34,970 nt of DNA from Saprospiraceae bacterium (GTDB lineage Bacteria > Bacteroidota > Bacteroidia > Chitinophagales > Saprospiraceae). Of the stretch, positions 22,804-32,765 are shown in pieces. The notes under the pieces are model-generated. The model was not told the DNA's origin. It searched no databases and saw only the letters and a program-made list of their open reading frames with translations. Position 1 is the first letter of the stretch; every line of letters begins with the position of its first letter. Made by a program: the position numbers and the translations under genes. The stretch covers positions 1 to 34,970 of the forward strand of contig JAHDFN010000011.1 of assembly GCA_020628145.1 (NCBI GenBank), written 5' to 3'.

Positions 22804-23286
22804 ATGGATCTTAATTACCTTGCATTTTCCCTTATTTCATTCATCCCATTATTTATCGGTTTTTTCTGGTATCATCCTAAATCCAAAATCATAAAATGGT
22901 CGGGAGAAGTATTCATCAACCCAAAAGAATTGAGCATCCTTCAAATCGTAATGCTTTTCATTCTAAGTCTGACTTTGGTCTATGGGTATATAAACCTTAT
23001 TATTCACCAAATGGGATTTTACGAATTGTTTTTCACAGACATTGTAACAGGCAATAAAGAAGCAGAAAAAATCGTAAATGAATTTCTCGGAAAATATGGA
23101 GACAAGCATCGCCATTTGGGTCACGGCATTTTTCATGGTATAATTAATGCTTTCGTTTTTGCCCTTCCATTTGTGGGCATCCATGCCATCCTTGAAAAAA
23201 GGAACCTAAAATATGTTTTAGTCCACTTCCTGTATTGGCTGACCACTTCAATAGTCATCGGTGGATTGATTTCCGAGTTTGTATAA
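22804..23286 (+). CDS. DUF1761-like membrane protein
   Basis: A 160-residue membrane protein with four hydrophobic segments. The opening LAFSLISFIPLFIGFFWYHPKSKIIKWSG matches the DUF1761 N-terminus (a WY/GxPxxFG-like element follows helix 1 in the family). A charged, His-rich loop (GDKHRHLGHGIFHGI) precedes the third helix. Function unknown. It follows the LAS-type peptidase gene by 40 bases on the same strand and converges with the next gene. Confidence 0.7.
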   Translation: MDLNYLAFSLISFIPLFIGFFWYHPKSKIIKWSGEVFINPKELSILQIVMLFILSLTLVYGYINLIIHQMGFYELFFTDIVTGNKEAEKIVNEFLGKYGDKHRHLGHGIFHGIINAFVFALPFVGIHAILEKRNLKYVLVHFLYWLTTSIVIGGLISEFV

Positions 23287-23300
23287 AAATCCGGGGCATT

Positions 23301-24008
23301 TTAAAAGACAATCCCCCACCCCAATCCCAAAACCCAGGGTTTCTGTTCTTTATTCAAAAAATAATCCTCATAGTCTTCAAAACGAATGGCGATCAGATTA
23401 TACATTTTATATTCCAACTCCAATACACCATCCAATTTATCGTTTAATTTAAATTTCCTGCCTAATATCATATTGGCTCCGTTAGTCGTATTCAAGAGCA
23501 TCGTCCACCCATGTACGCCCCTATCCACATTTTTGGATTTCATACCGTCGCTACTTACATATTTATAATGCACACTTGTCAGGAAAGGAAAATCGAGGGA
23601 CAAGCCTCCTTGTATATAAATATTTTTCGGTAGATAAACACGAGGATTAAACAGGAAGGAAAAATAATGAAGCCGCTCGACTTGCCTCACATCTATCGGG
23701 GGTGTTCCATGCATTTGGCAATAATCCCAGGAAAGATCACAAACCCAATCGATCCTGAATCCATATTGTCCATATTGCAATCCGAAAACCATCCGCAAAT
23801 TCTCCCATTGACCTATTGCTATTTGAGTACGTAGTGAATTGACATATGCGATTTTTTCATTTTCTCCAGAAGCATTCTTAAAATACACATGCTTACTCAA
23901 ACCATTCGAGAACAGAAAAGAAAATTCATTAGAATTCCTATCCTCCTGTGAAAGAAGATCCGTTAAAGAATAAAGAAGAAAAAAAAGACTCAGAAATACT
24001 GTTTTCAT
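23301..24008 (-). CDS. Exported protein, probable outer-membrane beta-barrel
   Basis: A 235-residue protein with signal peptide MKTVFLSLFFLLYSLTDLLSQ. The mature part has many amphipathic strands rich in aromatic residues (MVFGLQYGQYGFRIDW, LHYFSFLFNPRVYL, GGLSLDFPF) and ends WVLGLGWGIVF, a good C-terminal barrel strand with terminal Phe. Two cysteines (CDLSWDYC) may form a loop disulfide. It is not a family I can name. Convergent with the DUF1761 gene. Confidence 0.7.
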   Translation of the reverse strand: MKTVFLSLFFLLYSLTDLLSQEDRNSNEFSFLFSNGLSKHVYFKNASGENEKIAYVNSLRTQIAIGQWENLRMVFGLQYGQYGFRIDWVCDLSWDYCQMHGTPPIDVRQVERLHYFSFLFNPRVYLPKNIYIQGGLSLDFPFLTSVHYKYVSSDGMKSKNVDRGVHGWTMLLNTTNGANMILGRKFKLNDKLDGVLELEYKMYNLIAIRFEDYEDYFLNKEQKPWVLGLGWGIVF

Positions 24009-24135
24009 TTTATGTAATTTTCATCAATCCCCATAATAAAGATTAAAGATAAAAAACATCATCCCTCCTTCCTAGTACATGTTCAAATGCTCTTGATTTT
24101 TATGATTTTTTCTTGTATTCGAAATCTGTGTACAT

Positions 24136-24210
24136 GACAAAATGAAAACCACTAGCCCCGCGTAGTATTTGACCACCTCGCACACTAATTACCCTCACTA
24201 GGCAACGGCA
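24136..24210. repeat. Dispersed intergenic repeat, copy C
   Basis: Reads GCGTAGTATTTGACCACCTCGCACACTAATTACCCTCACTAGGCAACGGC. TTTGACCAC.TC.GCACA matches copy A and the CACTAG...GGC end matches copy B, so it bridges the two. It abuts a decayed ORF. Confidence 0.5.
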
Positions 24211-24412
24211 CAGTCCGATGGGTTGTTCAAAAAACATTCCTCAACAAGCATAAAGTGGAATTAAAAAACACTGTAATCATCAGCAAAGATGAATTCCTTC
24301 AAAGAGTCCAAGCGATCAATCCTATGTAGAACATATCACAGAATTAACTTTGAGTAAAGTTCTCCTTTCCCAAGCAGAACAGGCTCTTATAAAAGACATT
24401 ATTACGAATTAA
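24201..24412 (+). pseudogene. Unidentified frameshifted ORF remnant
   Basis: The frame reads GNGTVRWVVQKTFLNKHKVELKNTVIISKDEFLQRVQAINPM to TAG at 24327. One extra base there would connect it to EHITELTLSKVLLSQAEQALIKDIITN, ending at 24412. The amino acid composition is protein-like, with a charged helical character, but I do not recognise the family. No start codon is evident because repeat copy C lies at its 5' end. Confidence 0.35.
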
Positions 24413-24519
24413 ATTCGTATGTCTAAAATTCATCTGACAAAATATAATCCATTTTCGATAAAAAGGTTATTTTCATTCCCGAAAGCCGAACATGAATACG
24501 ATTTTAATTCATCATTCTT

Positions 24520-25248
24520 ATGAAATCCGTTTTGGGAAATAAAAGGAAAAAGCAAATCACTTCATCCCGACTGGGGAAATACCTCTTATATGCAATTGGT
24601 GAAATCATCCTCATCATTATTGGCATTTTAATAGCTGTCAATATCAACAATTACCAAGAAAAGAAGAAAAACAATACATTAAAATGTGCTTATCTCGATG
24701 AATTGAAAACCACTATTGGGCATGATAAAGATGATGCCATAAGTAACCGGGAGGCTATCGAAAAATGGAATCCGAAATTAATCGATCTGGCTATGGGGAT
24801 TTACGAAAATAAATTATCTGAGACGGATTCCCTGAACGCCAAATTCGGAACGGTCGGCAATTATGTTTATTTCGTCCAGAAAAGCATTTCAAAAATAGAA
24901 GAATTAAAATATTCCAATATAGAACTGATAGAAAACAGGACATTGAAAAATGAAATACTCAGTTATCAAAACGAACAGATTACAGCATTAAGGCACAAGG
25001 AAAAACAATACGAAACCCTGACGGAAGACATCAGGCAATATTATCTTAAAAATTTCGCCGGGTTCAATTACGGCAATGCCAGACCCCACGACCTGAATAA
25101 AATAAAAAATGACAAATTATATTTTGCATTACTCAGGGAAAGGATAGGCAAAAACGGAAACCTCAAAAATCAATATGAGAGATTGGAAAAAAAACAAGAG
25201 GAAATTATCGGAATGATTGGCAAGGAACTTGAAGAATCATGTCAATAA
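24520..25248 (+). CDS. DUF6090-family membrane protein
   Basis: A 242-residue protein with the DUF6090 hallmark near the N-terminus, SSRLGKYLLYAIGEIILIIIGILIAVNINNYQEKKK, a single transmembrane helix at about residues 24-44. The remainder is a long, charged, helical domain likely in the periplasm. Members are frequent and often multicopy in Bacteroidota, with unknown function. It is a single gene; a 13-base inverted repeat follows it. Confidence 0.85.
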   Translation: MKSVLGNKRKKQITSSRLGKYLLYAIGEIILIIIGILIAVNINNYQEKKKNNTLKCAYLDELKTTIGHDKDDAISNREAIEKWNPKLIDLAMGIYENKLSETDSLNAKFGTVGNYVYFVQKSISKIEELKYSNIELIENRTLKNEILSYQNEQITALRHKEKQYETLTEDIRQYYLKNFAGFNYGNARPHDLNKIKNDKLYFALLRERIGKNGNLKNQYERLEKKQEEIIGMIGKELEESCQ

Positions 25249-25264
25249 ACCCACCGAATAAAAA

Positions 25265-25313
25265 ATTACATTCTAAACCGAATTCGTAAATTCGCTTCGA
25301 TTTAGAATGTAAT
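25265..25313. terminator. Long inverted repeat between convergent genes
   Basis: ATTACATTCTAAA and TTTAGAATGTAAT pair over 13 bases, and after one mismatch CGAA/TTCG extends the stem. It lies between the convergent DUF6090 and GH17 genes. There is no long T run on either side, so termination is likely but not certain. Confidence 0.5.
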
Positions 25314-25365
25314 CAGATTCGGCACTTTTGGCTAAAAACCTTTTATTTCCATCCGAACTTCGTTT

Positions 25366-26250
25366 CTAAAATTTCAATTGTTCATTTTTATCCCACAACC
25401 CCCAATAAGCTCCTACGCCGCCTTCGGCTTCGACTTTCCAAGATTCATCAAAAGAAGAAAAATAAAACATTTCAATATTGTCATTCAATGACCATTGTTG
25501 AGCATTGATGAAATATTGTAAACTATTCTCCATCCCGGCCACAGCTCCTCTTAAACTTCCTCCCTCACTAGGCCATCCTGTTTCCGTAATAATTACTTTT
25601 TTACCTTTGGCAACATCCACCGCCTGCTGATACATTTGTTTCATATAAATCAGGGAGTACTCGAATTGGCAGCCTTCCCAATAGGGATAACAGTTGGCCA
25701 AAATAACATCACAGGCTTCGGTTATGGCCGGATGATCCCTGAACTCATAATAGGCATCCACATAACCGACATCCATATCCGGCAGGTTTTTTTTCACTTC
25801 GTCGATATACGCCAATAATTGTCCTTCTGTCAAATCCCCTCTGTATAATACTTCATTGCCGACCGCAGCAATATCGACATAACCATTTTCGGCTAACTTT
25901 ATTAAACCATCTATTTCCTTTTTATTCATTTCCTCATCCGACCCAAGCCAAGCCCCCACCAATGTTTTTATTCCCAATTCTTTGGCAATTTTAGGAATTA
26001 ATTCATTGCCTTCGACACAGGAAAATGACCGAATCCATTTTATATAAGGCCGGAGGATTTCCAAGCGCCTCCTTACTTGTTTTTCTTCCAAGATATGCCC
26101 CGGGGATTGTCCTTCCTCATAAGCACTGAAACAAATTCCGTGCATACCTTTTTCCAAAATCTTTTGAAATAGGTCACTTAACTCTTCTTTTGATTTGGAT
26201 TGAAGATGATTATCTGTAAGTGCTAAAAATTTTTCTTTCCTATAGGACAT
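25366..26250 (-). CDS. GH17-family beta-1,3-glucan-active enzyme, cytoplasmic
   Basis: A 294-residue (beta/alpha)8-barrel of family GH17 without signal peptide. The acid/base Glu133 is in AAVGNEVLYRG and the nucleophile Glu223 in ITETGWPSEGG, both standard GH17 signatures. GH17 enzymes hydrolyse or transglycosylate beta-1,3-glucans. The missing export signal places it in the cytoplasm, where it would act on imported oligosaccharides. It is the last gene of the minus-strand locus, 123 bases after the transporter gene. Confidence 0.9.
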   Translation of the reverse strand: MSYRKEKFLALTDNHLQSKSKEELSDLFQKILEKGMHGICFSAYEEGQSPGHILEEKQVRRRLEILRPYIKWIRSFSCVEGNELIPKIAKELGIKTLVGAWLGSDEEMNKKEIDGLIKLAENGYVDIAAVGNEVLYRGDLTEGQLLAYIDEVKKNLPDMDVGYVDAYYEFRDHPAITEACDVILANCYPYWEGCQFEYSLIYMKQMYQQAVDVAKGKKVIITETGWPSEGGSLRGAVAGMENSLQYFINAQQWSLNDNIEMFYFSSFDESWKVEAEGGVGAYWGLWDKNEQLKF

Positions 26251-26373
26251 ATTTAAGTAAAATTATGAATTATAAGTGATGTAAGCTTTTGGAAAAAAAG
26301 TGAAATATTTTAAGAGTATGTTTAAAAATAATTCAATAATTCGATTGCAAACCATTTTTCAAACAACTTCGAA

Positions 26374-27936
26374 TTATAATTCTCCACGACGACTCACCAA
26401 TTCCTTTTTAATTTCTTTTGCCCTTTCTTCGGAAAGGCTATAATTCCACATGGCATAAATGGCCAGTGCTGCAGTTATGGCCGGAATAGCAATATCGGCT
26501 ATCCGCAAATTCACCATTGTTTCGGCAGTCTGAGTTGCTGCATTCTGATCGAAACCTACCAATTTCAAAACCAGTCCACCCAGAACCAAAGCCAATGCCT
26601 GTCCCAATTTCACCATCCACCAATAAATCGCACCGAAGGTGCCTTCTTTTCTCGGCATTCCATTTTCCAGTTCATCCAAATCACAAACATCGGCGGTCAT
26701 ACTCATCATCAAGGTAAATAATCCGCCCAATCCAAATGCGATAAGTGGAATGGGTAGGAATATCAGCCAGGGAGCTCCCTGTGTGGTATCAATACTGAAC
26801 CAAGACATTCCGATACTTTCCAGGAACGGATTTAAAAATTCGAAGAGCGAACCTACGGCTGAATTGAGTGATTGGCCCAGTCCCGTTTGATTGAATTTTT
26901 CATTGAGTGTATTATCGAATGCCCACCATTTCAGGATATAACCTACGATGGAAATAACCGTTGAAATAATAAATGCTTTTCTTTTCCCCCATTTATTAGA
27001 CATTGCGGAAATGATGGGGATGACCAAAAATGCAGTCAGCACCGCCGTAATGGTGGAGAACCAAGCCGGCCATGTTCCGGCCAGTTCATAACTTCCATTG
27101 AACATGTAGAATACGATAATGTAAACACTGAATGCGGCTACCATTTGAAAACCGTTGAAGACCAAAAAAGTAGCGCTGCACAATCGCATGAACGGTTTGT
27201 TTTTGGAAACCTGAACGATGCTTTTCAGCAATTCCGTCAGATTTGAAAAAATGGTTTTCAAGGAAAGTTCTTTCCTATTTTCCATATTGGAAGCATCAAT
27301 ACCCCGACAAAATAATGCCGGCAAAATACCTAATGCGACACAAGCACCACCGACATACATCGATAGTTGTCTAACGCCTACATCCTGTGTTTCGAATATT
27401 TCGGGGTTAGCGATAATTACCCAAAACCAAGGAACAATCATCCAAGCGATTTGACCCATCGTATTGGAAAAAGCCATGAGTCGGGTTCGTTCATTATAAT
27501 CCGATGTCATTTCATAACCCAAGCCCACCAACGGTGTGGCAAACATCGTATTTCCAACCAGGAACAACAAGGAAAAAATAAGGAAGTACCAAAAATTATA
27601 CGTCTGTGAATTCTCAGGATATAATTGCCATAATAAAATGAAAAATATACCACTTAATATGGCACCGACAAAAATATAAGGTCTTCTACGTCCCCATCTC
27701 GAAGAAGTATTATCCGATACGAATCCCATAATAGGATCGGTAATGGCATCGAACAAACGAGGAAGTCCACCTAAAAGTCCGGCTAAAAAGGGGTCCATCC
27801 CAAAGGCGGTTAAAAGGAAAAACGAAAAAAAGCCTAATGCCCCAGGCAATAAATTTAATACCAACTGCCCTGCTCCAAAGGAGAATTTTTGTAAGGCAGG
27901 GACTTTTCCTCTTGTTGTATTAACTACTTGTGACAT
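26374..27936 (-). CDS. GPH/MFS-type sugar:cation symporter
   Basis: A 520-residue transporter with about twelve membrane helices. The N-terminus FSFGAGQLVLNLLPGALGFFSFFLLTAFGM and DAITDPIMGFVSDNTSSRWGRRRPYIFVGA (the loop 2-3 signature DPxxGxxxDxxxxRWGRRRP) are typical of the glycoside-pentoside-hexuronide:cation family. A long insertion around residues 340-390 (EKFNQTGLGQSLNSAVGSLFEFLNPFLESIG) is present. Its place between two GH17 genes suggests import of beta-1,3-gluco-oligosaccharides across the inner membrane. The lipoprotein GH17 gene ends 17 bases upstream of its start. Confidence 0.9.
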   Translation of the reverse strand: MSQVVNTTRGKVPALQKFSFGAGQLVLNLLPGALGFFSFFLLTAFGMDPFLAGLLGGLPRLFDAITDPIMGFVSDNTSSRWGRRRPYIFVGAILSGIFFILLWQLYPENSQTYNFWYFLIFSLLFLVGNTMFATPLVGLGYEMTSDYNERTRLMAFSNTMGQIAWMIVPWFWVIIANPEIFETQDVGVRQLSMYVGGACVALGILPALFCRGIDASNMENRKELSLKTIFSNLTELLKSIVQVSKNKPFMRLCSATFLVFNGFQMVAAFSVYIIVFYMFNGSYELAGTWPAWFSTITAVLTAFLVIPIISAMSNKWGKRKAFIISTVISIVGYILKWWAFDNTLNEKFNQTGLGQSLNSAVGSLFEFLNPFLESIGMSWFSIDTTQGAPWLIFLPIPLIAFGLGGLFTLMMSMTADVCDLDELENGMPRKEGTFGAIYWWMVKLGQALALVLGGLVLKLVGFDQNAATQTAETMVNLRIADIAIPAITAALAIYAMWNYSLSEERAKEIKKELVSRRGEL

Positions 27937-27953
27937 AAGATTAATTTTTATTA

Positions 27954-29234
27954 CTAATTCAACTTTTTAATCGTCGGTACTTTTACATTTTCCATTAATT
28001 CATTTTCATTTCCGCCATAAGTTTTAACTATGGGATTCCCTCCTCTTTCCAATCCTTTGAAAACGCCTTGATCCACCAAATCCCAAATGGCATATTTGGC
28101 TTTGCCATCGACGGTAAAAAGACCGAAATGATTTTCAGATCCGCTAGGATTTCCGGCATCTTTCCAAGGCTCATCGAATGCTTCGAAATAAAAACAGGAA
28201 ATTCCGTTTTTGTCAGACCACTCCCTCATTCTTTGATGATATAATCCTTCCTTATATTCATCGGTGGCCTTGCTTCCTCCCTGCCCATAAAAACTATTCG
28301 ACATACTCGCCCATCCCGACTCTCCAACATGAACCGGTTTATTTACTCCTAGACTATTAATATATTTTTTGGTTTGTGTATATTGATTGATGGCATATGC
28401 GATGGATCTATCCATCACCTTGTCAATTTTTTCTTTTTTCGAAAGTTCCACTTCGGTTTCATCCAGCCCCCAAAAACTAGGATTGTAATGTGTATCGTGC
28501 ATGGGGTAAGTGTGTAAGGAAATATAATCAACGGCCTTAATCAGTTGGGTAAGATCTTCTGTGTGATAAACGTCTTCTCCCCCACCCCATGAAGCGAAAT
28601 TATCAGAACTGGTTATCCAAAGATTTTCATTTAATTCCCCTTTTATTTTCAAATCCTGTAAATGATTGACCCATTTTAAAATAACATTGGGTTGGACAAA
28701 ATAAGTAGCCGCCCATTTCACCATCGCTTCGTTTCCTACTGCGATTATTTTTACAATATCCGGATAAGCATTGGCCATATCAACAGCTCTTTTTATTTCC
28801 GCAGCATTAGCCTCTTCATTTTCTCCATCATGGTTCGGATTATCCGTCCAAGCGTTTTCACAATCTATCCACGCTCCCAACATCACATACATTTCAAAAC
28901 CGGGGTCTTCATTTTTAATTTCTCGTATTGCTTTCAAAACATTGGAAGCATGTGCCAATTTCGTCTGGTAAGTCCGTATGACCCTGACACCCATTGCAGA
29001 AATAATTCTCATATCTTCCTTTAATTCCTTTACCGTAGGTTGAATATCTCGGGATGTCTGCCTATACCCTCCAAAGGAAATAGCCCTGTATTTCGGATTC
29101 CCTAAAATCTCTTTTGCCGTCACCTCTTTTATATTTTGATTGGATTCTTTTATGGTTTCCTTCTTTTGACAAGAAAAACAAAATAAGAGAAATAAAACAG
29201 CCATAATGATTTGAATGATGTTTCTCATATTCAT
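27954..29234 (-). CDS. GH17-family lipoprotein
   Basis: A 426-residue lipoprotein: MNMRNIIQIIMAVLFLLFCFSCQKKE has a lipobox with Cys22. The catalytic domain follows, with acid/base Glu169 in IIAVGNEAMVKW and nucleophile Glu305 in VHVGESGWASM. The substrate-binding barrel stretches YISLHTYPMHD and FYFEAFDEPWKD are GH17-like. It probably acts on beta-1,3-glucan fragments in the periplasm or at the cell surface. It differs strongly from the cytoplasmic GH17 (25366), so the pair are not recent duplicates. Located 28 bases after the phosphorylase gene and 17 before the transporter. Confidence 0.9.
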   Translation of the reverse strand: MNMRNIIQIIMAVLFLLFCFSCQKKETIKESNQNIKEVTAKEILGNPKYRAISFGGYRQTSRDIQPTVKELKEDMRIISAMGVRVIRTYQTKLAHASNVLKAIREIKNEDPGFEMYVMLGAWIDCENAWTDNPNHDGENEEANAAEIKRAVDMANAYPDIVKIIAVGNEAMVKWAATYFVQPNVILKWVNHLQDLKIKGELNENLWITSSDNFASWGGGEDVYHTEDLTQLIKAVDYISLHTYPMHDTHYNPSFWGLDETEVELSKKEKIDKVMDRSIAYAINQYTQTKKYINSLGVNKPVHVGESGWASMSNSFYGQGGSKATDEYKEGLYHQRMREWSDKNGISCFYFEAFDEPWKDAGNPSGSENHFGLFTVDGKAKYAIWDLVDQGVFKGLERGGNPIVKTYGGNENELMENVKVPTIKKLN

Positions 29235-29262
29235 ATTTTTTCTTGTTGGTTTTTAAGAGATG

Positions 29263-32200
29263 TTATTTCAAAATATCCTGTTGTAGTTTCACAAGGATTT
29301 TCTCCACGCTACCTCTTCTTTCAAAAATCTGTTCGCTTAAATCCTTATTTAATTTCAAAGAATTAAATGACTGAACCTCTCCTTTTGAATCCAGGATGTC
29401 TAGTTGATTGAAATCAGACAATTGGTATATAATAGGAACTTGGCAAAATGTAAAAAACAACTGACCGGCTTCTAATTGAATGTTTTTAGACACACCGTCC
29501 ACATCTATGCATCTAAATTCTTTCGACTCCTTTAAAAATTCGCTTTTACGTAAAAGACATGGATTAAAGACTAAAGCCCCTTCTTTAATAAACACACCTA
29601 ATTCGCCATACCTCGATAAAATATCTTCCTTCACCTGACCGGTCATACCCGGTTGTTGGGCTCCCTTGCCTGCGGGGGTATGCGAATAAGGATCTGTTGG
29701 AAATGCTCCGTATAATTGAGGAGATTTATGAATACCAATTCCTTCATTTATTTCATAATAATGTTCTAGTAACCTACCTACTATCATGGGGTCTTCATTA
29801 TCCCCAATTGCTTTCAAGCAACATTCCTGCACTGCCAATTGCAATTTGGAAACCATGTGCCAATAAATAGATCCCAATCCTTCATAACCGAAGAAGGTTC
29901 CGGACCTTCCGGTAAATTCCTTATGGTTAAATACCTCCTCGAATACTTTTAATATATATGGTTTTTCCTGCTTCACTAATTCCCCATAACCCGACAGGGA
30001 TAAATGATCCAAAGCAGTTTCCAAATCATTCGCATTATTAAATGTTCCATTAAAATGATATCCGCCTTTTATATCTTTCTGAACAATCGATGCAATCCCA
30101 TCTTGGATTAATTGATGGATTAATTTTGAATTCCGCACGGATTTTTCAGGAATATTATTTTTTTCCATAAAACCCTTCAGTCGCTTATTGGGATAAAGCA
30201 GATAACTATACTGATCATCTCTAAACAATCGGCTTTTCTTCAATCCATCCAAAACGCCCAAGCACGATTTGGCGGATAAATACCCGGAACTCAGGACAGC
30301 CACTTGACCTTCCAACATTTCACTCAACCGAGAAACCATCACTTTATCGCCATCAACGACAGACATCAGATTATAAGCATGAAATAAATCATCTTCCCTT
30401 CGATTACTCCTAATCGTATGTTCTGCATATTCAATGCTTAAATCAATAAATTCCTTTAAATCCGAAAAGAGCAATTCTTCTTTCCCCCCTGAAAAGGATT
30501 GTCTATAGATTTGATTCCTGAACTGACTTCCCGCTTCGCCCAAACCGTTCAAAACAAGATTGCGTCCACCATCATCCATTGTTCCTTTTAAAAGAGCCTT
30601 ATTCTCCTCTAAAACATTTTTTACTTTTCCAAAGAAAAAAAGTAGTTCTTCAGATATGTTTATTTTGCTATTTTCGAAATAATTTAATATTTCTTTAAAA
30701 AACACAAGAAACCTCCTTGTATAATACAAGGTAACCATTGACACCCCATTCCCAACCAGTGCATTATTCGCATCATTCCATTCAGGTCGCTGGGTATTCA
30801 TCCAAATCCCACCTTCGGGAATAAAGTTAGAAATCTTGGATAATAAGGTTGCTAATATTTTTTCAATAAAATTAACCCTATGTATGATTCCTTTTTTATT
30901 TTCCAACAAAGCACCATCTCCCCCCATGACCTTTTTCCTATTTCTAATTTCCATATCTAATTCTTCGTCGAATAGAATGGTATCCTTTGGGTTGGATAGA
31001 ATATCGGAAAATGATTTTATCTTATAAGGAACATTGGCATAAACAAAAATTTCCTTATCAAAGTATTGGCTTAAGCGAGTAGAAGAATAATTATTAAAAA
31101 ATTCTAAGAATTTCAATAAATATATGATTTGATGATCCCCCCAATAACCAATATACGACCACGGGTTGTCCGGCTCGATGGTCTCCCAATCAAATCCACT
31201 TTTAGTGACTCTATATGGATTATATCCTTCAAAAGTTGATGCATTTAAAAATTTGAGTACCATGCTTTCTATAAAAGCCGGATAAGCATGAACCAAGGCT
31301 TCCCAATTCTGAAAAATATCCCGCCAATTTCCTTCGTAGTCCAAAATTTTAGAGCCGTCTGTTTCATTCCTCGTATTGATGGAAAACTTATTCCACGGAC
31401 GGCTCGGATCTCCATGTCGGCGACTAAAGCTAAGCGGTAAGTATTCAAGTCCCAACCTCTTCAAATCCGGATCCTGAATTGGAACAAGTATTTTTTTCAT
31501 TTCAAAAAATGAAAAAACATCGGGAAGGTTATTGATAAATACAAGATTATTATTGTAGGATTCGATATTGGCTTTTAATAGATAATAGGTAAAGTCCCAT
31601 TTTTCAATTTGATAGTTTTTATCAAAAATCCCACCCCTCATGATATTAAAGAGTGTATTGGAAAAATGCCTGACATCTCTGAACTGATCACCCGAAAATT
31701 GTAAACCGTCAGAAGAAGCGATCAGTTTTATTAATTTTTCCGTTCCTATTTCAACATCCTGTTCTACAACTTCTTTTAAATATGTTCCTTCCTTTATCAG
31801 GGTTGAAAGTTCAACTATCGAAGAATGATTTTTATTGACATCCGCACATATCAACCATTTTTTTATTGCCTGCGGAGATAAATGAATGGTATCACTTATA
31901 AAATAAGCTCCCTTCTCTGCTTTAATATCGACTTCGTCTTTTAAATCATATCTTCGCCTGAAATTCCTTAATTGCAAAGACGATAAAAGATAAGTCGGTT
32001 TTTCCAACCCCAAACTCCAAACAATATTGGCCTTAAGCGATTCACTGGGTTCGGCCTTATCGACAATATATGCACTCAATGCATATATGCCCAATCCTGA
32101 TTCCTTAATCAGTTCACTTCTCTTGTAAGCATCTACTAAATTACTTGTTTGATTTTGTAATTCCGGGCCGACACCGGCAGGTAAGATATTTTGGATGCCA

Positions 32201-32733
32201 TCTAATAAAGTAATAGTTATTTTTTGGTTTCCAATATTTTCCAACTTGGATTTCCTGACAAATCCGAATTGATTACTTGAATTCCATTGATAACTAAAAA
32301 CCAGATTTAAATCATGATTTATCTCTTCAAATAGAATCTTATTCCCATAAATGTTTTTATACAGATTCCGAGTAACCTCATACACTCCTTCATGCCTGAT
32401 AGAAAACGGTTCCCAAAGTAATTTTTTTTTTTCGGGTTGGTCGATCAGGAAAATCGACTTACTTCCTGTAACTTCTGCGAACTCCGTTATCTTATCATCC
32501 GTATAATACGGGAATAATGAATGTTCCGCATTTTTTCTTCCCGCACTTAAACCTCCGTTACTCGAAATAAACATCCAGTGATTGGAATCACTCACAATAC
32601 TCATAAAAAAAGGACGTAATTCATCTACATTTGTAATTTTGTAAAATGACTCCCCCTCAATATTCAATTGTTGGATCTCCGTATTTTTTAACGTGGATAA
32701 ATTCCTCATCAATGGTTTTTTATAGCAAAGCAT
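29263..32733 (-). CDS. Very large glycoside phosphorylase, GH149-like (beta-1,3-glucan phosphorylase)
   Basis: A 1156-residue cytoplasmic protein without signal peptide. An N-terminal beta-sandwich (to about 300) precedes a long helical catalytic region. MNTQRPEWNDANNALVGNG at about 645-663 resembles the GH94-type catalytic motif (DWNDAL), with Asp654 as likely general acid. GRSGTFFGYEGLGSIYWHMVSKLQLAVQE and HTPAGKGAQQPGMTGQVKEDI are further conserved-looking blocks. Size and neighbours (GH16, GH17) fit GH149, whose members phosphorolyse beta-1,3-gluco-oligosaccharides to glucose-1-phosphate; GH161 is the main alternative. The start may be MRNLSTLKN at 32709 rather than 32733. Family assignment is from memory of motif and size. 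Confidence 0.7.
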   Translation of the reverse strand: MLCYKKPLMRNLSTLKNTEIQQLNIEGESFYKITNVDELRPFFMSIVSDSNHWMFISSNGGLSAGRKNAEHSLFPYYTDDKITEFAEVTGSKSIFLIDQPEKKKLLWEPFSIRHEGVYEVTRNLYKNIYGNKILFEEINHDLNLVFSYQWNSSNQFGFVRKSKLENIGNQKITITLLDGIQNILPAGVGPELQNQTSNLVDAYKRSELIKESGLGIYALSAYIVDKAEPSESLKANIVWSLGLEKPTYLLSSLQLRNFRRRYDLKDEVDIKAEKGAYFISDTIHLSPQAIKKWLICADVNKNHSSIVELSTLIKEGTYLKEVVEQDVEIGTEKLIKLIASSDGLQFSGDQFRDVRHFSNTLFNIMRGGIFDKNYQIEKWDFTYYLLKANIESYNNNLVFINNLPDVFSFFEMKKILVPIQDPDLKRLGLEYLPLSFSRRHGDPSRPWNKFSINTRNETDGSKILDYEGNWRDIFQNWEALVHAYPAFIESMVLKFLNASTFEGYNPYRVTKSGFDWETIEPDNPWSYIGYWGDHQIIYLLKFLEFFNNYSSTRLSQYFDKEIFVYANVPYKIKSFSDILSNPKDTILFDEELDMEIRNRKKVMGGDGALLENKKGIIHRVNFIEKILATLLSKISNFIPEGGIWMNTQRPEWNDANNALVGNGVSMVTLYYTRRFLVFFKEILNYFENSKINISEELLFFFGKVKNVLEENKALLKGTMDDGGRNLVLNGLGEAGSQFRNQIYRQSFSGGKEELLFSDLKEFIDLSIEYAEHTIRSNRREDDLFHAYNLMSVVDGDKVMVSRLSEMLEGQVAVLSSGYLSAKSCLGVLDGLKKSRLFRDDQYSYLLYPNKRLKGFMEKNNIPEKSVRNSKLIHQLIQDGIASIVQKDIKGGYHFNGTFNNANDLETALDHLSLSGYGELVKQEKPYILKVFEEVFNHKEFTGRSGTFFGYEGLGSIYWHMVSKLQLAVQECCLKAIGDNEDPMIVGRLLEHYYEINEGIGIHKSPQLYGAFPTDPYSHTPAGKGAQQPGMTGQVKEDILSRYGELGVFIKEGALVFNPCLLRKSEFLKESKEFRCIDVDGVSKNIQLEAGQLFFTFCQVPIIYQLSDFNQLDILDSKGEVQSFNSLKLNKDLSEQIFERRGSVEKILVKLQQDILK

Positions 32734-32765
32734 AAAAGTGTTATAGTCAATTCTATTATTTATGT

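Larger units (their letters stand above)
24009..24519. other. Intergenic region with repeat copy C and a decayed ORF
   Basis: This 511-base stretch holds the third, most diverged copy of the dispersed repeat (24136-24210), immediately followed by a frameshifted ORF remnant (24201-24412). The remaining sequence up to the DUF6090 gene is A/T-rich with no recognised signal. Confidence 0.5.
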
